Origin: Maylandia zebra
Taxonomy: Eukaryota; Chordata; Actinopteri; Cichliformes; Cichlidae
Length of the DNA stretch: 64,000 bases
Reading direction: 5' to 3'
NCBI RefSeq assembly: GCF_041146795.1
Contig: NC_135170.1
Span: 643,826-707,825, forward strand
Position 1 is the stretch's first letter, and the number at the start of each line of letters is the position of its first letter. This document shows, piece after piece, positions 13,773 to 25,300 of this stretch. Made by a program: the position numbers and the translations under genes. Under the pieces are notes generated by a model. That model was not told the origin of the DNA, did no database searches, and saw nothing but the letters and a program-made list of their open reading frames with translations.

Positions 13773-16700
13773 TATAAAATATACAGAGTTGAATATGTGC
13801 AAAACAAGTGGCATTTATATACAGTGTGTAGTGCATAATGTTGAAGTTCCAGTAGTGAAGCTGAGGTGTCTATGACGTGTTCAGCAGTCTGATGGCCTGA
13901 TGGAAGAAGCTGTCTCTCAGTCTGCTGGTACGGGACCGGATGCTGCAGAACCTCCTTCCTGATGGAAGCAGTCTGAACAGTTTATGGCTGGGGTGACTGG
14001 AGTCCTTGATGATCCTCCCCGCTTTCCTCAGGCAGCGCTTCCTGTAGATGTCTTGGAGGGAGGGAAGCTCACCTCCAATTATCCGTTCAGAGCACCGCAC
14101 TACTCGCTGGAGAGCTTTGCAGTTGTAGGCGGTGCTGTTGCCATACCAGGTGGTGATGCATCCAGTGAGGATGCTCTCAATGGCACAGCGATAGAAGGTC
14201 CTGAGGATGCGGGGGCTCATGCCGAATCTTTTCAGTCTCCTGAGAAAGAAGAGGCGCTGCTGCGCCTTCTTCACTGTTTTGTTTGTGTGTACTGACCACG
14301 TAAGATCCTCAGCCAGATGTACACCAAGGAACCGGAAGCTGCTCACTCTCTCCACAGCAGCGCCGTTGATGGTGATGGGGGTGTGTACTTCTCTGCACCT
14401 CCGGAAGTCCACTATCAACTCCTTTGTCTTTGCGACGTTGAGGGTGGGATGGTTGTCTTGACACCAGTGGGTCAGGGCGCTGACCTCCTCCCTGTAAGCC
14501 GTCTCATCACCGTTGGTGATAAGACCCACCACTGTAGTGTCGTCCGCAAACTTCACAATGATGTTGGAGCTGTTAGTGGCCGTGCAGTCGTAGGTGTAGA
14601 GTGAGTATAGGAGAGGGCTCAGTACACACCCCTGTGGAGCACCAGTGTTCAGTGTGATGGGGGATGAGGTGATGCTGCCCAGTCTGACCACTTGGCGTCT
14701 GTCAGACAGGAAGCTAAGGATCCAGCTGCAGAGGGAGCTGCTCAGTCCTAGATCCTGCAGTTTCCTGTCCAGCTTCGAGGGAACGATGGTATTGAATGCT
14801 GAGCTGTGATCTACAAACAGCATCCTCACATACGTGTCTCTCTTCTCCAGGTGTGACAGGGCAGTATGTAGTGTCAGGGCTATGGCATCATCAGTGGACC
14901 TGTTGTGGCGGTATGCAAACTGTAGAGGGTCCAGTGAGTCGGGTAGTGCAGAGCAGATGAAGTCCCTGACCAGCTTCTCGAAGCATTTGCTCACGATGGG
15001 GGTCAGGGCTACAGGTCGCCAGTCGTTCAATGAGGAGATGGTGGAGGATTTGGGTACAGGGACGACGGTGGCCATTTTGAAGCAGGCTGGGACTACAGAC
15101 AGAGAGAGGGAAAGGTTGAAGATGTGCGTGAACACTCCAGCCAGCTGAGCCGCGCATGACCTGAGGACGCGGCCGGGAATCCCGTCCGGACCAGTAGCTT
15201 TGCGTCCGTTCACCTTCCTGAAGCACCTCCGCACATCCTCCTCAGACACAGTGTGCGCACTGACGTCATCCGCGGTGCGCACACTGTCCGGTCTCATGGT
15301 GTTCGCTGTGTCGAATCTAGCGTAGAATACGTTTAGATCCTCACACAGAGAGGCCGTGGTCTGCGGTGTGCTGGTTTTCCCTCTAAAGTCTGTGATCGTG
15401 TTTAGTCCCTGCCACATACTCCGAGGGTTGTCAAACTGTTGCTCCACCCTGTCCCTGTACTCACGTTTGGCTGCTTTGATCGTCTTCCGGAGTTGGTAAT
15501 GTGCTTGTTTGTAGTCCGATGTGTTCGCGGAGGCAAAGGCGGTGCTCCGTGCCCCCAGTGCCGCGCGAACATCTCCGTTAATCCAGGGTTTTTGATTTGG
15601 GAAGGATTTAACTGTTCTGGATGGGACGACATCTTCCACGCATTTCCTGATAAATCCACAGACTGAGTCTGTGTATTCATCAATGTCTCTGGCGGCCACG
15701 TGAAACATTTCCCAGTCCGCGTGATCAAAACAGTCCCGCAGCGCAGACTCCGATTGGTCCGTCCAACAGTGCACCGCCCTGTTGTTGATTTTGTTGTATA
15801 TGTACAATGACAACTCCATAAGTCAGAAAACTGTCATACTTATTAGGATCTAATGTGGTATATGGTGTGTGCACATCAGGTGAGAACTTGGCTTTTTGGG
15901 AAGCAGCAGAAGAACTGAAGTGGGGAACCTCATCGTCTATGTCAACAAAAGCTGAGACCATCTTCAAGTAAGACAAATAATCTAACCTCATTCTTCTTTC
16001 TTTGATTTCTATTTTACTTTATTTTACATTCCACATTTTTACATTTAAATTCCACATTTTGTGTTTTCTTGAGACCCGTCCAGCCATCCTGGTTACACAA
16101 TACATCTTTGTTTCACATGAGATTCAGTTTCACACTTTACAATAGCTTTTGATTCAATTCACTTAGACAGCGCCAAATCACAACAACAGTCACCTCAAGG
16201 TGCTTTATGTTGTACAGTAGGTCGTCCAATAATACATACAGAGAAAACCCAACAATCATATGAACCCTATGAGCAAGCACTTTGACGACAGTGGGAAGGA
16301 AAAACTCCCTTTGAACAGGAAGAAACCTCCGGCAGAACCAGGCTCAGGGAGGGGCGGGGCCATCTGCTGCGGTGAGGGGAGGAAGACGGGGTCATTTTAA
16401 ATTGATTTCAGGTTTTCTAAATCTTCACTCCTATAACTTTCAGCCATGGAGGAGATTGATGTAGAATGTGTGTGTATGCAGGACCTTCCTGGCCCCTGGC
16501 GCCCCCCGCTGGATCAACATTGATGGCAGGACAATGGGTCTGACAGTGAAAGGTCTGGAACATCCTCACCGCTATGTGCTGGAAGCAGCACAGACGCACG
16601 TCTTCCTGCTCATGAAAAAGGTGTGTCCAGATTCATGATTGGTGTGAGGGTCAAAAATGATCTGTTCATACCAACACGTGGAGGTTGCTAGCATGCTCAT

Positions 16701-17860
16701 GTTTTTGATTGGCACAGGACACGTTCTTCCGTTACCTCAAGTCACCTACATACAAGGACATCCAGAAGAAGGCACTGAACCCTGAACCGCACAACTTCAG
16801 GTTAGTATTCTACATAATGTAGACACAGAAGCTGAATTTCAGGTACCACTTATTCCAATTTAAAATGATCCAAACAGGAAAAACAGGGAAGGGAACCTCT
16901 TACTATATTGGGATATATTACCACATGTACTGACGTACACACAGGCAGTACTTTTTGCCTGGATCCTTCATAATAGTAATCCGACTACATCACAAACTTT
17001 TGGAATCACAAACTTTTCCATACAGATCTCTATATAAGGAGACATGTTTAAATCCAGGCTGAAACAGGAAGTGGTGACAGTGTTGTAAGAGAGGCCTGCA
17101 GTTAATAAGAAAGGATGACTGTATGAAACTGAATAGTGTCTGAAGTCCGCAGGGGAAGAAATCAGTTCCTCTGAGACCGTCACTGTGGCTCAAGTAAAAA
17201 ATGCTTGGAATTTAAGTTTATATGAAAAAGACGAAGACTAAAAGAAAAAGAAGACAGAAAGAGGAGAAGCACTGCGTCACTGCAATGGGAAAACAAAGTA
17301 AATAAAACTTCTCCAGCATTCATGGGATAGAAGCTCCTGTAATGATAGCGCCATTTTCAAATTGAAGATAAGAACATTTAAGATGAGACAGCATGAGGGA
17401 TGTTTACATGTTTAAGTCTGGTCCACAGACCCACTGAGATCTGATGTGTTTTTAAAAGCCCTCCCTTCACACCATTTGGATTGGCATCACATTCAAATAT
17501 TATTTTCTGCGTTGTGTGTCACCAGTTGCTCCTCCTGTGCGTATAGTGGTCAAACAGGTTTACCGTCTAATCATTTGAACCCAAACCAGGGACAGGACAA
17601 GTAAAGAGCATAACATTCTACAATCGATAAGCAATGTGTGTTTCACAACTTTACTCTGGTGAAAGAGGCTTTTTTGTCATTAATGTTTGTATTTCCATCC
17701 AAGTCCTGCCAACCTGGAGCAGAATGCTCTCAACCGGAGCCCGGGCATCCACCCCATCATCCTCTGGCAGCAAGAAGAGGAGGAAAAAGCCAAGGCTGCC
17801 GCTGCCTCCGCTCCAGTGGATGTCAAAGCCATGATGAGCAAGATCGACAGGAAGAAGTAG
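266..17860 (+). CDS. rgs9: rgs9-like regulator of G-protein signalling (5'-partial, 11 exons)
   Basis: Exons read from the sequence: 266-342, 569-650, 763-825, 4609-4638, 4772-4833, 9856-9969, 12846-12961, 15880-15967, 16482-16620, 16718-16800, 17704-17860 (stop TAG). All junctions are GT/AG and in frame, giving 336 codons plus stop. The order is end of the DEP/DHEX module ([16 protein letters not shown]), GGL region ending in CLPSNPW, and a full RGS domain ([52 protein letters not shown]). The C terminus [14 protein letters not shown] resembles the short retinal RGS9-1 tail, which favours RGS9 over RGS11. Family knowledge: RGS9 with G-beta-5 and R9AP accelerates GTP hydrolysis on transducin in photoreceptor discs. 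The DEP domain and start codon lie upstream of the window. The exon 3 donor is ambiguous: GTGAAA at 826 keeps frame, GTCAGT at 833 does not unless a microexon exists. The a/b paralogue is unresolved. Confidence 0.93.
961..3190. repeat. 2.2-kb AT-rich tandem array in rgs9 intron 3
   Basis: Several dozen copies of a unit of about 42-55 bp made from two parts: a short block TTTAAATACCATGATACTG and a variable number of 8-mers of the type TAAATACT(C/G). Unit length changes mainly by gain or loss of the 8-mers and by C or CC before ATTTAAA. The array runs uninterrupted from about 961 to 3190 and then stops abruptly. No ORF of note lies inside. It is intronic to rgs9. Confidence 0.97.
3191..4608. 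other. rgs9 intron 3, right part, with a LINE 3' end
   Basis: Mostly unassigned intronic sequence. At about 4030-4145 there is a recognisable fish LINE 3' end (CGACCTGTCCAGGC, GGGATGGGCTCCAGC) ending in a short GGATGGATGG tail, plus-strand orientation. This is typical of L2/Rex-like non-LTR elements. No gene is seen. Confidence 0.6.
4862..5000 (-). repeat. dispersed teleost repeat, fragment
   Basis: Contains GCCCCGCCCCTCCCTGAGCC followed by a GAGGTTTCTTCCTGTTAAAA-type segment and TTGCTCATAGGGGTC. The same sequence occurs in the opposite orientation at about 16180-16390, and a diverged part near 9030-9110. It is therefore a high-copy interspersed element, not a gene. Confidence 0.75.
5010..6960 (+). 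mobile_element. LINE endonuclease-domain remnant, split by a hAT insertion
   Basis: Conceptual translation with frameshifts and stops shows apurinic-type endonuclease landmarks of a non-LTR retrotransposon: [20 protein letters not shown], then [31 protein letters not shown] and [16 protein letters not shown]. The final part continues across a hAT element at 5969-6733. The reverse transcriptase is absent. A related fragment lies on the other strand at 25730-26820. Clade is uncertain (RTE or L2-like). It sits in rgs9 intron 5 and is not functional. Confidence 0.85.
5969..6733 (-). mobile_element. hAT transposon remnant with BED zinc finger
   Basis: Ends are near-perfect terminal inverted repeats (CAGTGATGTGCG / CGCACATCACTA) flanked by a perfect 8-bp target duplication GCGCAGAG at 5961-5968 and 6734-6741, the hAT hallmark. 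On the minus strand an ORF at 6292-6501 encodes a BED finger ([32 protein letters not shown], with C-x2-C and H-x4-H). The catalytic region is missing, so the 765-bp copy is non-autonomous. It interrupts the LINE endonuclease remnant. Confidence 0.93.
6983..7752. mobile_element. non-autonomous hAT-like MITE
   Basis: Terminal inverted repeats CAGTGTTGGGGAGTAA and CCTTCCCAACACTG bound 770 bp, with 8-bp flanks TCTACACA and GATACACA that match at six positions. A second copy with the same interior is at 54579-55046. No transposase is present. It lies in rgs9 intron 5. Confidence 0.85.
8028..8112. repeat. (AC)n microsatellite
   Basis: About 85 bp of AC dinucleotides with a few GC interruptions, in rgs9 intron 5. 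The open frames across it are low-complexity artefacts. Confidence 0.98.
8113..9855. other. rgs9 intron 5 remainder, no gene seen
   Basis: Unassigned intronic sequence. A diverged dispersed-repeat segment lies at about 9030-9110 (AATAATACGACAGAGAAACC), related to the element at 16150-16395. No exon-like block with splice sites in the rgs9 frame is visible until 9856. Confidence 0.5.
10420..12630. repeat. 2.2-kb purine-rich minisatellite in rgs9 intron 6
   Basis: More than 100 tandem copies of an 18/19-bp unit, consensus ACAGAGAGACGAGACRGC, with variants carrying AAAGAG, ACAGAC or an extra G. Larger blocks are duplicated as higher-order units. Because the usual unit is a multiple of three and lacks stops, frames stay open for up to 837 codons on the minus strand (Ser/Leu/Cys/Arg repeats) and 406 on the plus strand (RRDET-type repeats). 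These are artefacts of the repeat. Confidence 0.98.
13650..13690. repeat. (GT)n microsatellite
   Basis: About 40 bp of GT dinucleotides within the 3' UTR of the antisense LINE. Confidence 0.97.
13727..13769. repeat. (AAT)n microsatellite
   Basis: About 13 AAT repeats adjacent to the GT array, in the same LINE 3' region. Confidence 0.95.
16150..16395 (+). repeat. dispersed teleost repeat
   Basis: Begins with the phrase CACCTCAAGGTGCTTTATGT and runs through TATGAGCAAGCACTTTG, GGAAAAACTCCC and AGGGAGGGGCGGGGCCATCT. It is the inverse of the copy at 4862-5000. It lies in rgs9 intron 8, between exons 8 and 9. No coding capacity. Confidence 0.8.
16801..17703. other. rgs9 last intron, nothing recognised
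   Basis: Between the exon ending at 16800 and the terminal exon at 17704 I see only unassigned sequence with short open frames of no recognisable content. Confidence 0.5.
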
Positions 17861-18263
17861 AAAAGTATAGTGCAGGTGTGTTTGTATGCACGCAGGTTCG
17901 TTTAAAGCAGTCCTCTTTGTAGCTGGATACATGAAAGGTCTCACTTTACTTATTAATGGTCTCCTGTTTTAGTAACTGTGAGTTATTTTAAATTGGAAGG
18001 AAAAACTTGGGCTTTCAGGGCCAAGATCTGGAGAAACACGGGCTGAGCCATCAAAAGCTTTTCTTCTGTCTGTGCACAGATTACATTTCATTTGCTTATT
18101 TGAGTGAAATAATCCTAAAGACAAGTTACAAACGATCATTTACATATCACATTTTCTGATGTACTTAAAGCTGTTTCTACAGTTTCTACTAGTCAGCAGA
18201 TCATATTTCATGTATATTGTGTTAGCACAGTTTGTTAATAACACTCTTACTGTTGTGAGTCTA

Positions 18264-18721
18264 CAGGGTGGACCATTTATATGGATACATGGTAACAACA
18301 TGGAAATGGTTGGTGATATTAAAGTCCTGTTTGTGGCACATTAGTATATGTGAGGGGGCAAACTCCTCAAGATGGGTGGTGACCATGGTGGCCATTTAGA
18401 AGTCGGCCATCTTGGATACAAGTTTTGTTTTTTTCAATAGGAAGTTGTTGTTGAAAAGCTACTGTAAATTTACGTTGAAACCAAGCACACCATTGTTTTT
18501 CTTGTGACATTACCAATAAGTTTGATGTGTCACATGGCCCTCTTCCTATTGAAAAAACAAAAGTTGTATCCAAGATGGCCGACTTCTAAATAGCCACCAT
18601 GGTCACCACCCATCTTGAGGAGTTTGCCCCCTCACATATACTAATGTGCCCCAAACAGGACTTTAATATCACCAACCATTCCCGTGTTGTTACGGTGTAT
18701 CCATATAAATGGCCCACCCTG
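18264..18721. mobile_element. palindromic TA-flanked MITE (mariner-type)
   Basis: A 458-bp element whose two halves are near-perfect inverted copies over about 170 bp (CAGGGTGGACCATTTATATG at the left, its complement at the right). A central spacer is AT-rich. Both ends are bordered by TA (18262-18263 and 18722-18723), the Tc1/mariner target duplication. No transposase. The arms include the pair GGTGGTGACCATGG and CCATGGTCACCACC. Confidence 0.9.
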
Positions 18722-18880
18722 TAGAACTGCAGTTGCACATATACACTGCTGTCATTACAGGGTTTTGTTTTGGTCTTATTAGATTAAATGTGTCACAATC
18801 GTGCAAAATAGTATTTCAGTGCATGTCAATGAAAGAGTATCTGTGTAGCATCCAAGTGTGGACCATGTCCCAAAAATACA

Positions 18881-18900
18881 AATAAATGAATTCTAATAAA
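18881..18900 (+). promoter_or_regulatory. candidate rgs9 polyadenylation signals
   Basis: Two AATAAA hexamers (18881 and about 18895) lie about 1 kb after the rgs9 stop codon, beyond a MITE at 18264-18721 that would then be in the 3' UTR. Signal choice is unproven. Confidence 0.35.
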
Positions 18901-18997
18901 TAAGCTCAATATGTAGAAGACTTTGAATGTCACAGCTGATTTTTTTTAACTTTCACTGATGTTTCTTTTAAACAGCCAACAGTCCCTACTGATACAT

Positions 18998-19301
18998 GGT
19001 AAATGGCCTGCATTTGTGTAGCGCTTTACTCAGTCCCAAAGCACTTTACACTACATTCAGTCATTCACACCTTTGTGATGGCAGCTACATTGTAGCCACA
19101 GCCGCCCTGGGGCGCACTGACAGAGGTGAGGCTGCCGGACACTGGCGCCACCGGGCCCTCTGACCACCACCAGTAGGCAAACATGGGGTTAGTATCTTGC
19201 CCAAGGATATTTGGCATGCAGCTAGGAGGCAGCCTGGGATCGAACCACCGACCTTCTGATTAGTGGCTGACCTGCTCTGCCACCTGAGCTACAGCCACCC
19301 C
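18998..19301 (-). mobile_element. tRNA-derived SINE
   Basis: On the minus strand the head reads as a tRNA-like promoter: an A box around TAGCTCAGGTGGCAGAGC (19274-19291) and a B box GGTTCGATC (19239-19247). It is followed by a body with CTTGGGCAAGATACTAACCC and ends at a CACAAATGCAGGCC segment. A close relative is at 59877-60163 and a headless one at 47650-47815. Confidence 0.85.
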
Positions 19302-22300
19302 AAGATATATCAAGGATACATCAATATTGGCATATATACTGTGTTTGTATTCAAATCAAAAAGAGTTTATTTTAACACAGCTGTGCAAAAACACGCTTAT
19401 GATCATTTATTAATGGTGTCTGTGGCTCAGATGCTACAGTAGGTTGTAACACTGGGTACGTTTATAAATAAGATTATTTACAACAATTAAAGCACAATAA
19501 ATACCAAAGAGAACCATGTTCAAACAAAAGGAGAATGGTTTAATCTGCTGATTTTTTCTTAAAAGGTTTTTAACTGTTTTTAAAGACTCCACAGAGCTTA
19601 AGTGTGAACTGTTTTAAAGCCTTGGAGCCAAAGACGGAAAGACTCTGTCCATCTCAGTCTTCAGTTTTACGTGAGATACAAATAGTTTGGATGAGAACTG
19701 TGGAGACCGACCTTCCAGTGCTCTGTATGCTGCAGTGATAATCCTGAGCCATCTGTGGGTGGATGAGTGTGAGCGAGATGAAGTACAAAGAAGTGATGTG
19801 CGCTAAACGTGTATTAATGTTTGAGTTTTAGGTAAGAAAAGCCTCTATATGTGTCAGCTCTGTTTGTGCTTAAGAAGTGCACAGCTGTAGTCAACAAGTA
19901 TTTTCATGATAAGTCGCTAACCTGAGAAACACTTCATATCAATCAACACTTTCAGCATCTTTTTAAACCAAAGGTCCAAATGTACTAAATAAATAAATAA
20001 AGGTGATTGAATCCCTGGTTAGCAGAACCCACAGTGTGACAGTAAACAACAGGTATGTAGTGAATAACAGGAGGACCAGAAGAAGAAGTTAGAAGTTATC
20101 GACCTGCCACGCTGTCGACACCACCGGGGCACGCTGAAGCAGTTATGCTGAAACTAACTCATGTTAGAAGCCAGGATGAACTACTTTTGCCAAGCACCGC
20201 CCTCCCTGGTGTCCAGAGTGTACGTGCTGCACTAGTTTTAGCTTTTCAGAACTAGTAAAAGGTCACCCCCACCCCCACCTCCATCACCTTGGGTTTTGCA
20301 TCCCCTATTGTAACCTTTGGAAGCAGTGCATCTGCCTGGTCGCTGAGGTCTATCACAGTGAGAAGGGCGGTCGCAGCATCCCTGTTGTGAATCAAGGTAA
20401 ACTCAAACACCAACATGAACCTTTGTCTGAGCAGAGCCCTCTGGAGCAGGTCCTGCATTCATCTTTCCCTTAAACCTGACTAGTCTCCCAGTTCCTGCTG
20501 TCAAACACCCCCACAGCTGATACTGCCCCACCACACTTCACTGCAGTGACGGTACTGGTCAGGTGCTGAGTGTTGCCCGTTTACTGCAGACGTGAACTTT
20601 GGCTTTCAGGCCAAAGGTTCAACATTAGTTTCTTCAGACCAGACTTTGGCTGCCTTCTAGCTTCAGTTGGGTCTGCTCACTAACTAAGGACCTTCAGTTG
20701 TCCAGATTGGTTCAGCTCTGGGAAGAGTCCTGGTGCTCCCATTTAGGAATGATAGTGGACACTGTGGTCATGAGACCTTCAAGAACATTTTCTGGACCCT
20801 TCCCCAGATATGTCCCTCGAAACAATCCTTCCTCTTCGGCCTGGAGACAGATCCTTATACTCCCTGGAGTGGTTTGTGCTCTGACATGCACTGTCTATGA
20901 GATCTTAGACAGGAGTGTGTGTAACGTCCCAGCACACCACTGAAACAGGGGCCGAACAATCAGACAGGTATCATCTGTGGCAGCTAGCACTCCCCTGGCA
21001 CCAGCCCTGACCGACACACCTGAGCTCGTGTCATGGTGAAGGCTATGAATACTCAAACACTACTCACTGTTCTTTTTATTTCATGCAACAACTTTTTTCA
21101 CGTCATCATTACGAGGTACTGAGTGTACAATGTGGAGTTAATGTATTTGAAATAAGGTTGTAAACATGAGTGAGGTGCTGTGAATACCCTGCAGATGCAC
21201 CGAATCACAGCCTGCAGTGTGTTCAGCGCCCTCCTTGTTATCCAGCCAAAGGTGAGCAGCACAGATCCATCTTATAACTGTGAAAAGGATCGATGGAAAA
21301 ACTATTAACTGAACGGTGGGGGCCGGTGTTGGTGACACTTTCTTTGACACCAAGTATCTGCACCACGCTGTTCCTGCGACACGGACCTGTCTGAGGGTTT
21401 TGCTTCATGTGCTACTTTTACAGTGTGGTCCCAACGTCATCCAGCAGCTTTGCAAACTAGAAACTCGCCAATCAACAACGTCACCGTCAGAAGGTTTGGC
21501 TGAGTTTATTTTGGTGAGAGACACAAGCAACATTTAACCACAAGACACATTTAGCATTACAATACTTACCCAACAACCAATAAGAACTCATGATTAACAC
21601 ACGTTCAGAGTCCATGCAGGCACGGATTCAAACCCACAACCTGTTTGATGTGAGGTGACAGCACTAATCACCACAGTGCTGCACAAACACCAGAATGTGT
21701 TTCACACTGGTGATTACTCTGAGGCAATAATGATAAAGTCAACCTGCTTTCTGCCATCATGGCAACCAGCCATCTCTATCTGAACTGAATACATACATAA
21801 AATACAACCTGACATATTAACACCCAGAGAAAATGTAGAACCCAGTACAGAATGTGTCAGCTGATCGCTGGAGTGTTTGCAGGGATAATGCTTCGTGTCA
21901 GCATGTTCACATACTCATACAAATGTAGCTGTGGAGACATCCTGTGATAGAAGCTGACTGCATCAGTCTGTATGTCACAAACCACAGTGTGTTAAACATG
22001 TTTCAGTCCAGAGTGAAAAAGACAGCCTACCCCACCAACCAGCCACAGCCTAAGCTGCTCTCCGATGCATCCATCAGAGTATGAGTGTGTGTGAATGTGA
22101 AAAGCACTTTGGTAGAAGGAGCATAAAGAAAGTGTGAAGAGTAGAAAAGCACTACAGAGGAAGCATCCACCCTGTCACACACAGTTTCCTTTCAGGAACA
22201 CAGAGTGCCTGAACGATGCTGCTTGTGTATGCACACATTCAACCAGAGTATCGCTGCTCTGATCACCAGTCAGCCAACACACGTCAGTGCTTACACAACA

Positions 22301-22387
22301 TTTACACATCACACAGGAGGCATTTTGTCAACACACAAAAGGAGTATTTACTGTACATGTCACTGTAACAAAGCAGCCAGCTGAGAA
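19302..22387. other. convergent intergenic region rgs9-cog1
   Basis: No gene is seen. A diverged non-autonomous transposon-like stretch lies at about 20500-21130 (CTTTCAGGCCAAAGGTTC, CCTGGAGTGGTTTGTGCTC). A minus-strand AATAAA at 21505-21510 could terminate cog1. The remainder is unassigned. Confidence 0.45.
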
Positions 22388-25300
22388 TTATTTGCCCATC
22401 CCAGAGAGCCAGTTAAGCTTAAATAAAGAAGTCGCTGCTGTGTCTTCATCCTGATCAGCGAGCTGCCTGAAAAGGCTGCCTGGCCGGAAGCTGTCATCAC
22501 TGCCTGCTGTGAAGGACTGAGGAGCCTGGAGGAGGAAGGAGAAACAGGTCACGGGACATCTGAAGACAAGCACCTGGCAAAAGAGCTGCTCTGAAACAGG
22601 AGCCCGACTCTGCTCAGACCTTCAGCAGAGTCAGAGAAGGGCTGCCATCTGAAAGCTCCTAACGTTTTACCACGAAGCAACTTTATGAATGAGGAGAATG
22701 GAAGAGAGTCCAGACCTGGAATTATTTCTGGCCATGAATGATTCCAACACTGGAAATGTTAAAGATAATACAGTCATATGAAACGTCTGTGAAGGTTCTC
22801 AGTCATCCAGGTCATGGTAGTCTAAGGAGCTTGCAAAGAAAAGCGTCTGGACTTCTTTGAGTTGCTTGAAGACGTTTCACCTCTCATCAGAAAAGCTTCT
22901 CCAGTTCTAAGGTCAAATGGTGGAGAGTCCCAGATTTAAGCCCTGTGGGAGTTTCCCCCCACAGAGGGACAAAGGACCCCCTGATGAGTAAGTGAGAATT
23001 TCAGTAAGTTACTGAAATTCTAATTTGTCCAAGACTTTCAATGATTACAGCTACAGTATGAAAATCCTGAGTCATCTCACTCTCAGCTTTGACAAACTTG
23101 GGTGTGCAGGCTGTCCACAGCGGGCGCAGTGATGACATCACCCTTTCACTCTTTCACAGCTCAGTGGTAAAAATGTTTTGGGTGATGTTTTACTCTATTT
23201 AATAAACTGGCTGTTATTTCACATGTAGCGCTTGTACTTTAACTTTACTTTAGGTTGTTGGTGGCAGTATTCTGTTGTAACGTGGCTGTTCACCAGCAGA
23301 ATCCAAACACACAGTGATGAACACACTGGTTTGACACTGGTTTGCTTGAACTTAGAAATGCTGGGAAGGCAAAGGGCGTGACACAGGACATTTAGATAAG
23401 CACAGTAAAACAGAGACGTAAAGTCATCGTGTGGCTGCCAGTAAATAACATCACAGAGGGGAAATGTCCCAAACAAGAACTCTGACAGACTCTGAACTCA
23501 CCACCAGCTGCTGAGGAGCTTCAGAGCTTCTGGAAGCTGCCTTGGATTTCTGCACATTTGACACGCTGAGAGGCAGCAGCCCGAACCTGTCAGACACACA
23601 AACAGAGTATTTCCAGTTTGGCCAGTTGAACAGTGCAGTGGTACGTTGGTCACCAGCACCACATTTTTCTGCTATTGGGGAAAACAAGGAAATCTAAACT
23701 AACAGTTGAACCGCTGAAGTCATAATTGTGTAAAACCAGCAGACCAGTTGAAAAGCTGCTTTTGTCAACATCTGTTTCTTTTCCTCTCTGTGTTCATCAT
23801 CCTGGTGGTGTTGCTGGCTCTCTGCAGCCCACTATCTGAATGTCAGCACCACCTGCCAAGCCAACAGACCCACAGACATTAGAGATAAGCTTCTGAGGCC
23901 TCCCCTGCACCACACCTAACTTCTGTCCATAACGGTTATCAACAGTATCAGTCACATACTGCACCAAACACTCCCAACGGCTGTACAGAGACTGACCTGC
24001 TCCTGGCCAGATACCATGAGATTAAGGAGGTGCTCAAAATATTCCTTCCATCCCCCAACTATACCCTCAGGTAAATTCAGCAGCGAAGGCCACACTCACT
24101 ACATGTACAGTGGGGCAAAAAAGTATTTAGTCAGCCACCGATTGTGCAAGTTCCCCCACTTAAAATGATGACAGAGGTCAGTAATTTGCACCAGAGGTAC
24201 ACTTCAACTGTGAGAGACAGAATGTGAAAGAAAAATCCATGAATTCACATGGTAGGATTTGTAAAGAATTAATTCGTAAATTAGGGTGGAAAATAAGTAT
24301 TTGGTCACCTCAAACAAGGAAAATCTCTGGCTCTCACAGACCTGTAACGTCTTCTGTAAGAAGCTTTTCTGTCCCCCACTCGTTACCTGTATGAATGGCA
24401 CCTGTTTGAACTCATCATCTGTATAAAAGACACCTGTCCACAGCCTCAAACAGTCAGACTCCAAACTCCGCCATGGCCAAGACCAAAGAGCTTTCGAAGG
24501 ACACCAGGAAAAGTATTGTAGACCTGCACCAGACTGGGAAGAGTGAATCTACAATAGGCAAGCAGCTTGGTGTGAAAAAATCAACTGTGGGAGCAATCAT
24601 CAGAAAATGGAAGACATACAAGACCACTGATAATCTCCCTCGATCTGGGGCTCCACGCAAGATCTCATCCCGTGGGGTCAAAATGATCATGAGAACGGTG
24701 AGCAAAGATCCCAGAACCACACGGGGGGACCTGGTGAATGACCTGCAGAGAGCTGGGACCAAAGTAACAAAGGTCACCATCAGTAACACACTACAACGGC
24801 AGGGAATCAAATCCCGCAGTGCCAGACGTGTTCCGCTGCTGAAGCCAGTGCATGTCCAGGCCCGTCTGAAGTTTGCCAGAGAGCACATGGATGATACAGC
24901 AGAGGATTGGGAGAATGTCATGTGGTCAGATGAAACCAAAGTAGAACTTTTTGGTATAAACTCAACTCGTCGTGTTTGGAGGAAGCAGAATACTGAGTTG
25001 CATCCCAAGAACACCATACCTACTGTGAAGCATGGGGGTGGAAACATCATGCTATGGGGCTGTTTTTCTGCCAAGGGGACAGGACGACTGATCCGTGTTA
25101 AGGACAGAATGAATGGGGCCATGTATCGTGAGATTTTGAGCCAAAACCTCCTTCCATCAGTGAGAACTTTGAAGATGAAACGAGGCTGGGTCTTCCAACA
25201 TGACAATGATCCAAAACACACCGCCCGGGCAACAAAGGAGTGGCTCCGTAAGAAGCATTTGAAAGTCCTGGAGTGGCCTAGCCAGTCTCCAGACCTCAAC

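Larger units (their letters stand above)
13420..15825 (-). mobile_element. LINE (L2/Rex1-like) reverse transcriptase, 5'-truncated, antisense in rgs9 intron 7
   Basis: The minus-strand ORF 15819-13870 (649 codons) is uninterrupted. It carries a reverse-transcriptase core: [44 protein letters not shown] (first catalytic Asp), [20 protein letters not shown] and the FADD box. It ends in the usual LINE C-terminal region ([20 protein letters not shown]). About 450 bp of 3' UTR follow, with GT and AAT microsatellites and a terminal ATTTG-type tail at 13420-13440. No endonuclease is present, so the copy is 5'-truncated and not autonomous. The first 15 or so codons look like a different LINE/SINE 3' tail rather than RT. 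The clade name is an inference. Confidence 0.9.

Noticed and set aside
266..17860. Assignment of the RGS gene as rgs11 (human RGS11, like ROGDI, is on 16p)
   Set aside because: The RGS core ([17 protein letters not shown]) and the [14 protein letters not shown] tail match RGS9/RGS9-1 better; linkage with cog1 also fits 17q.
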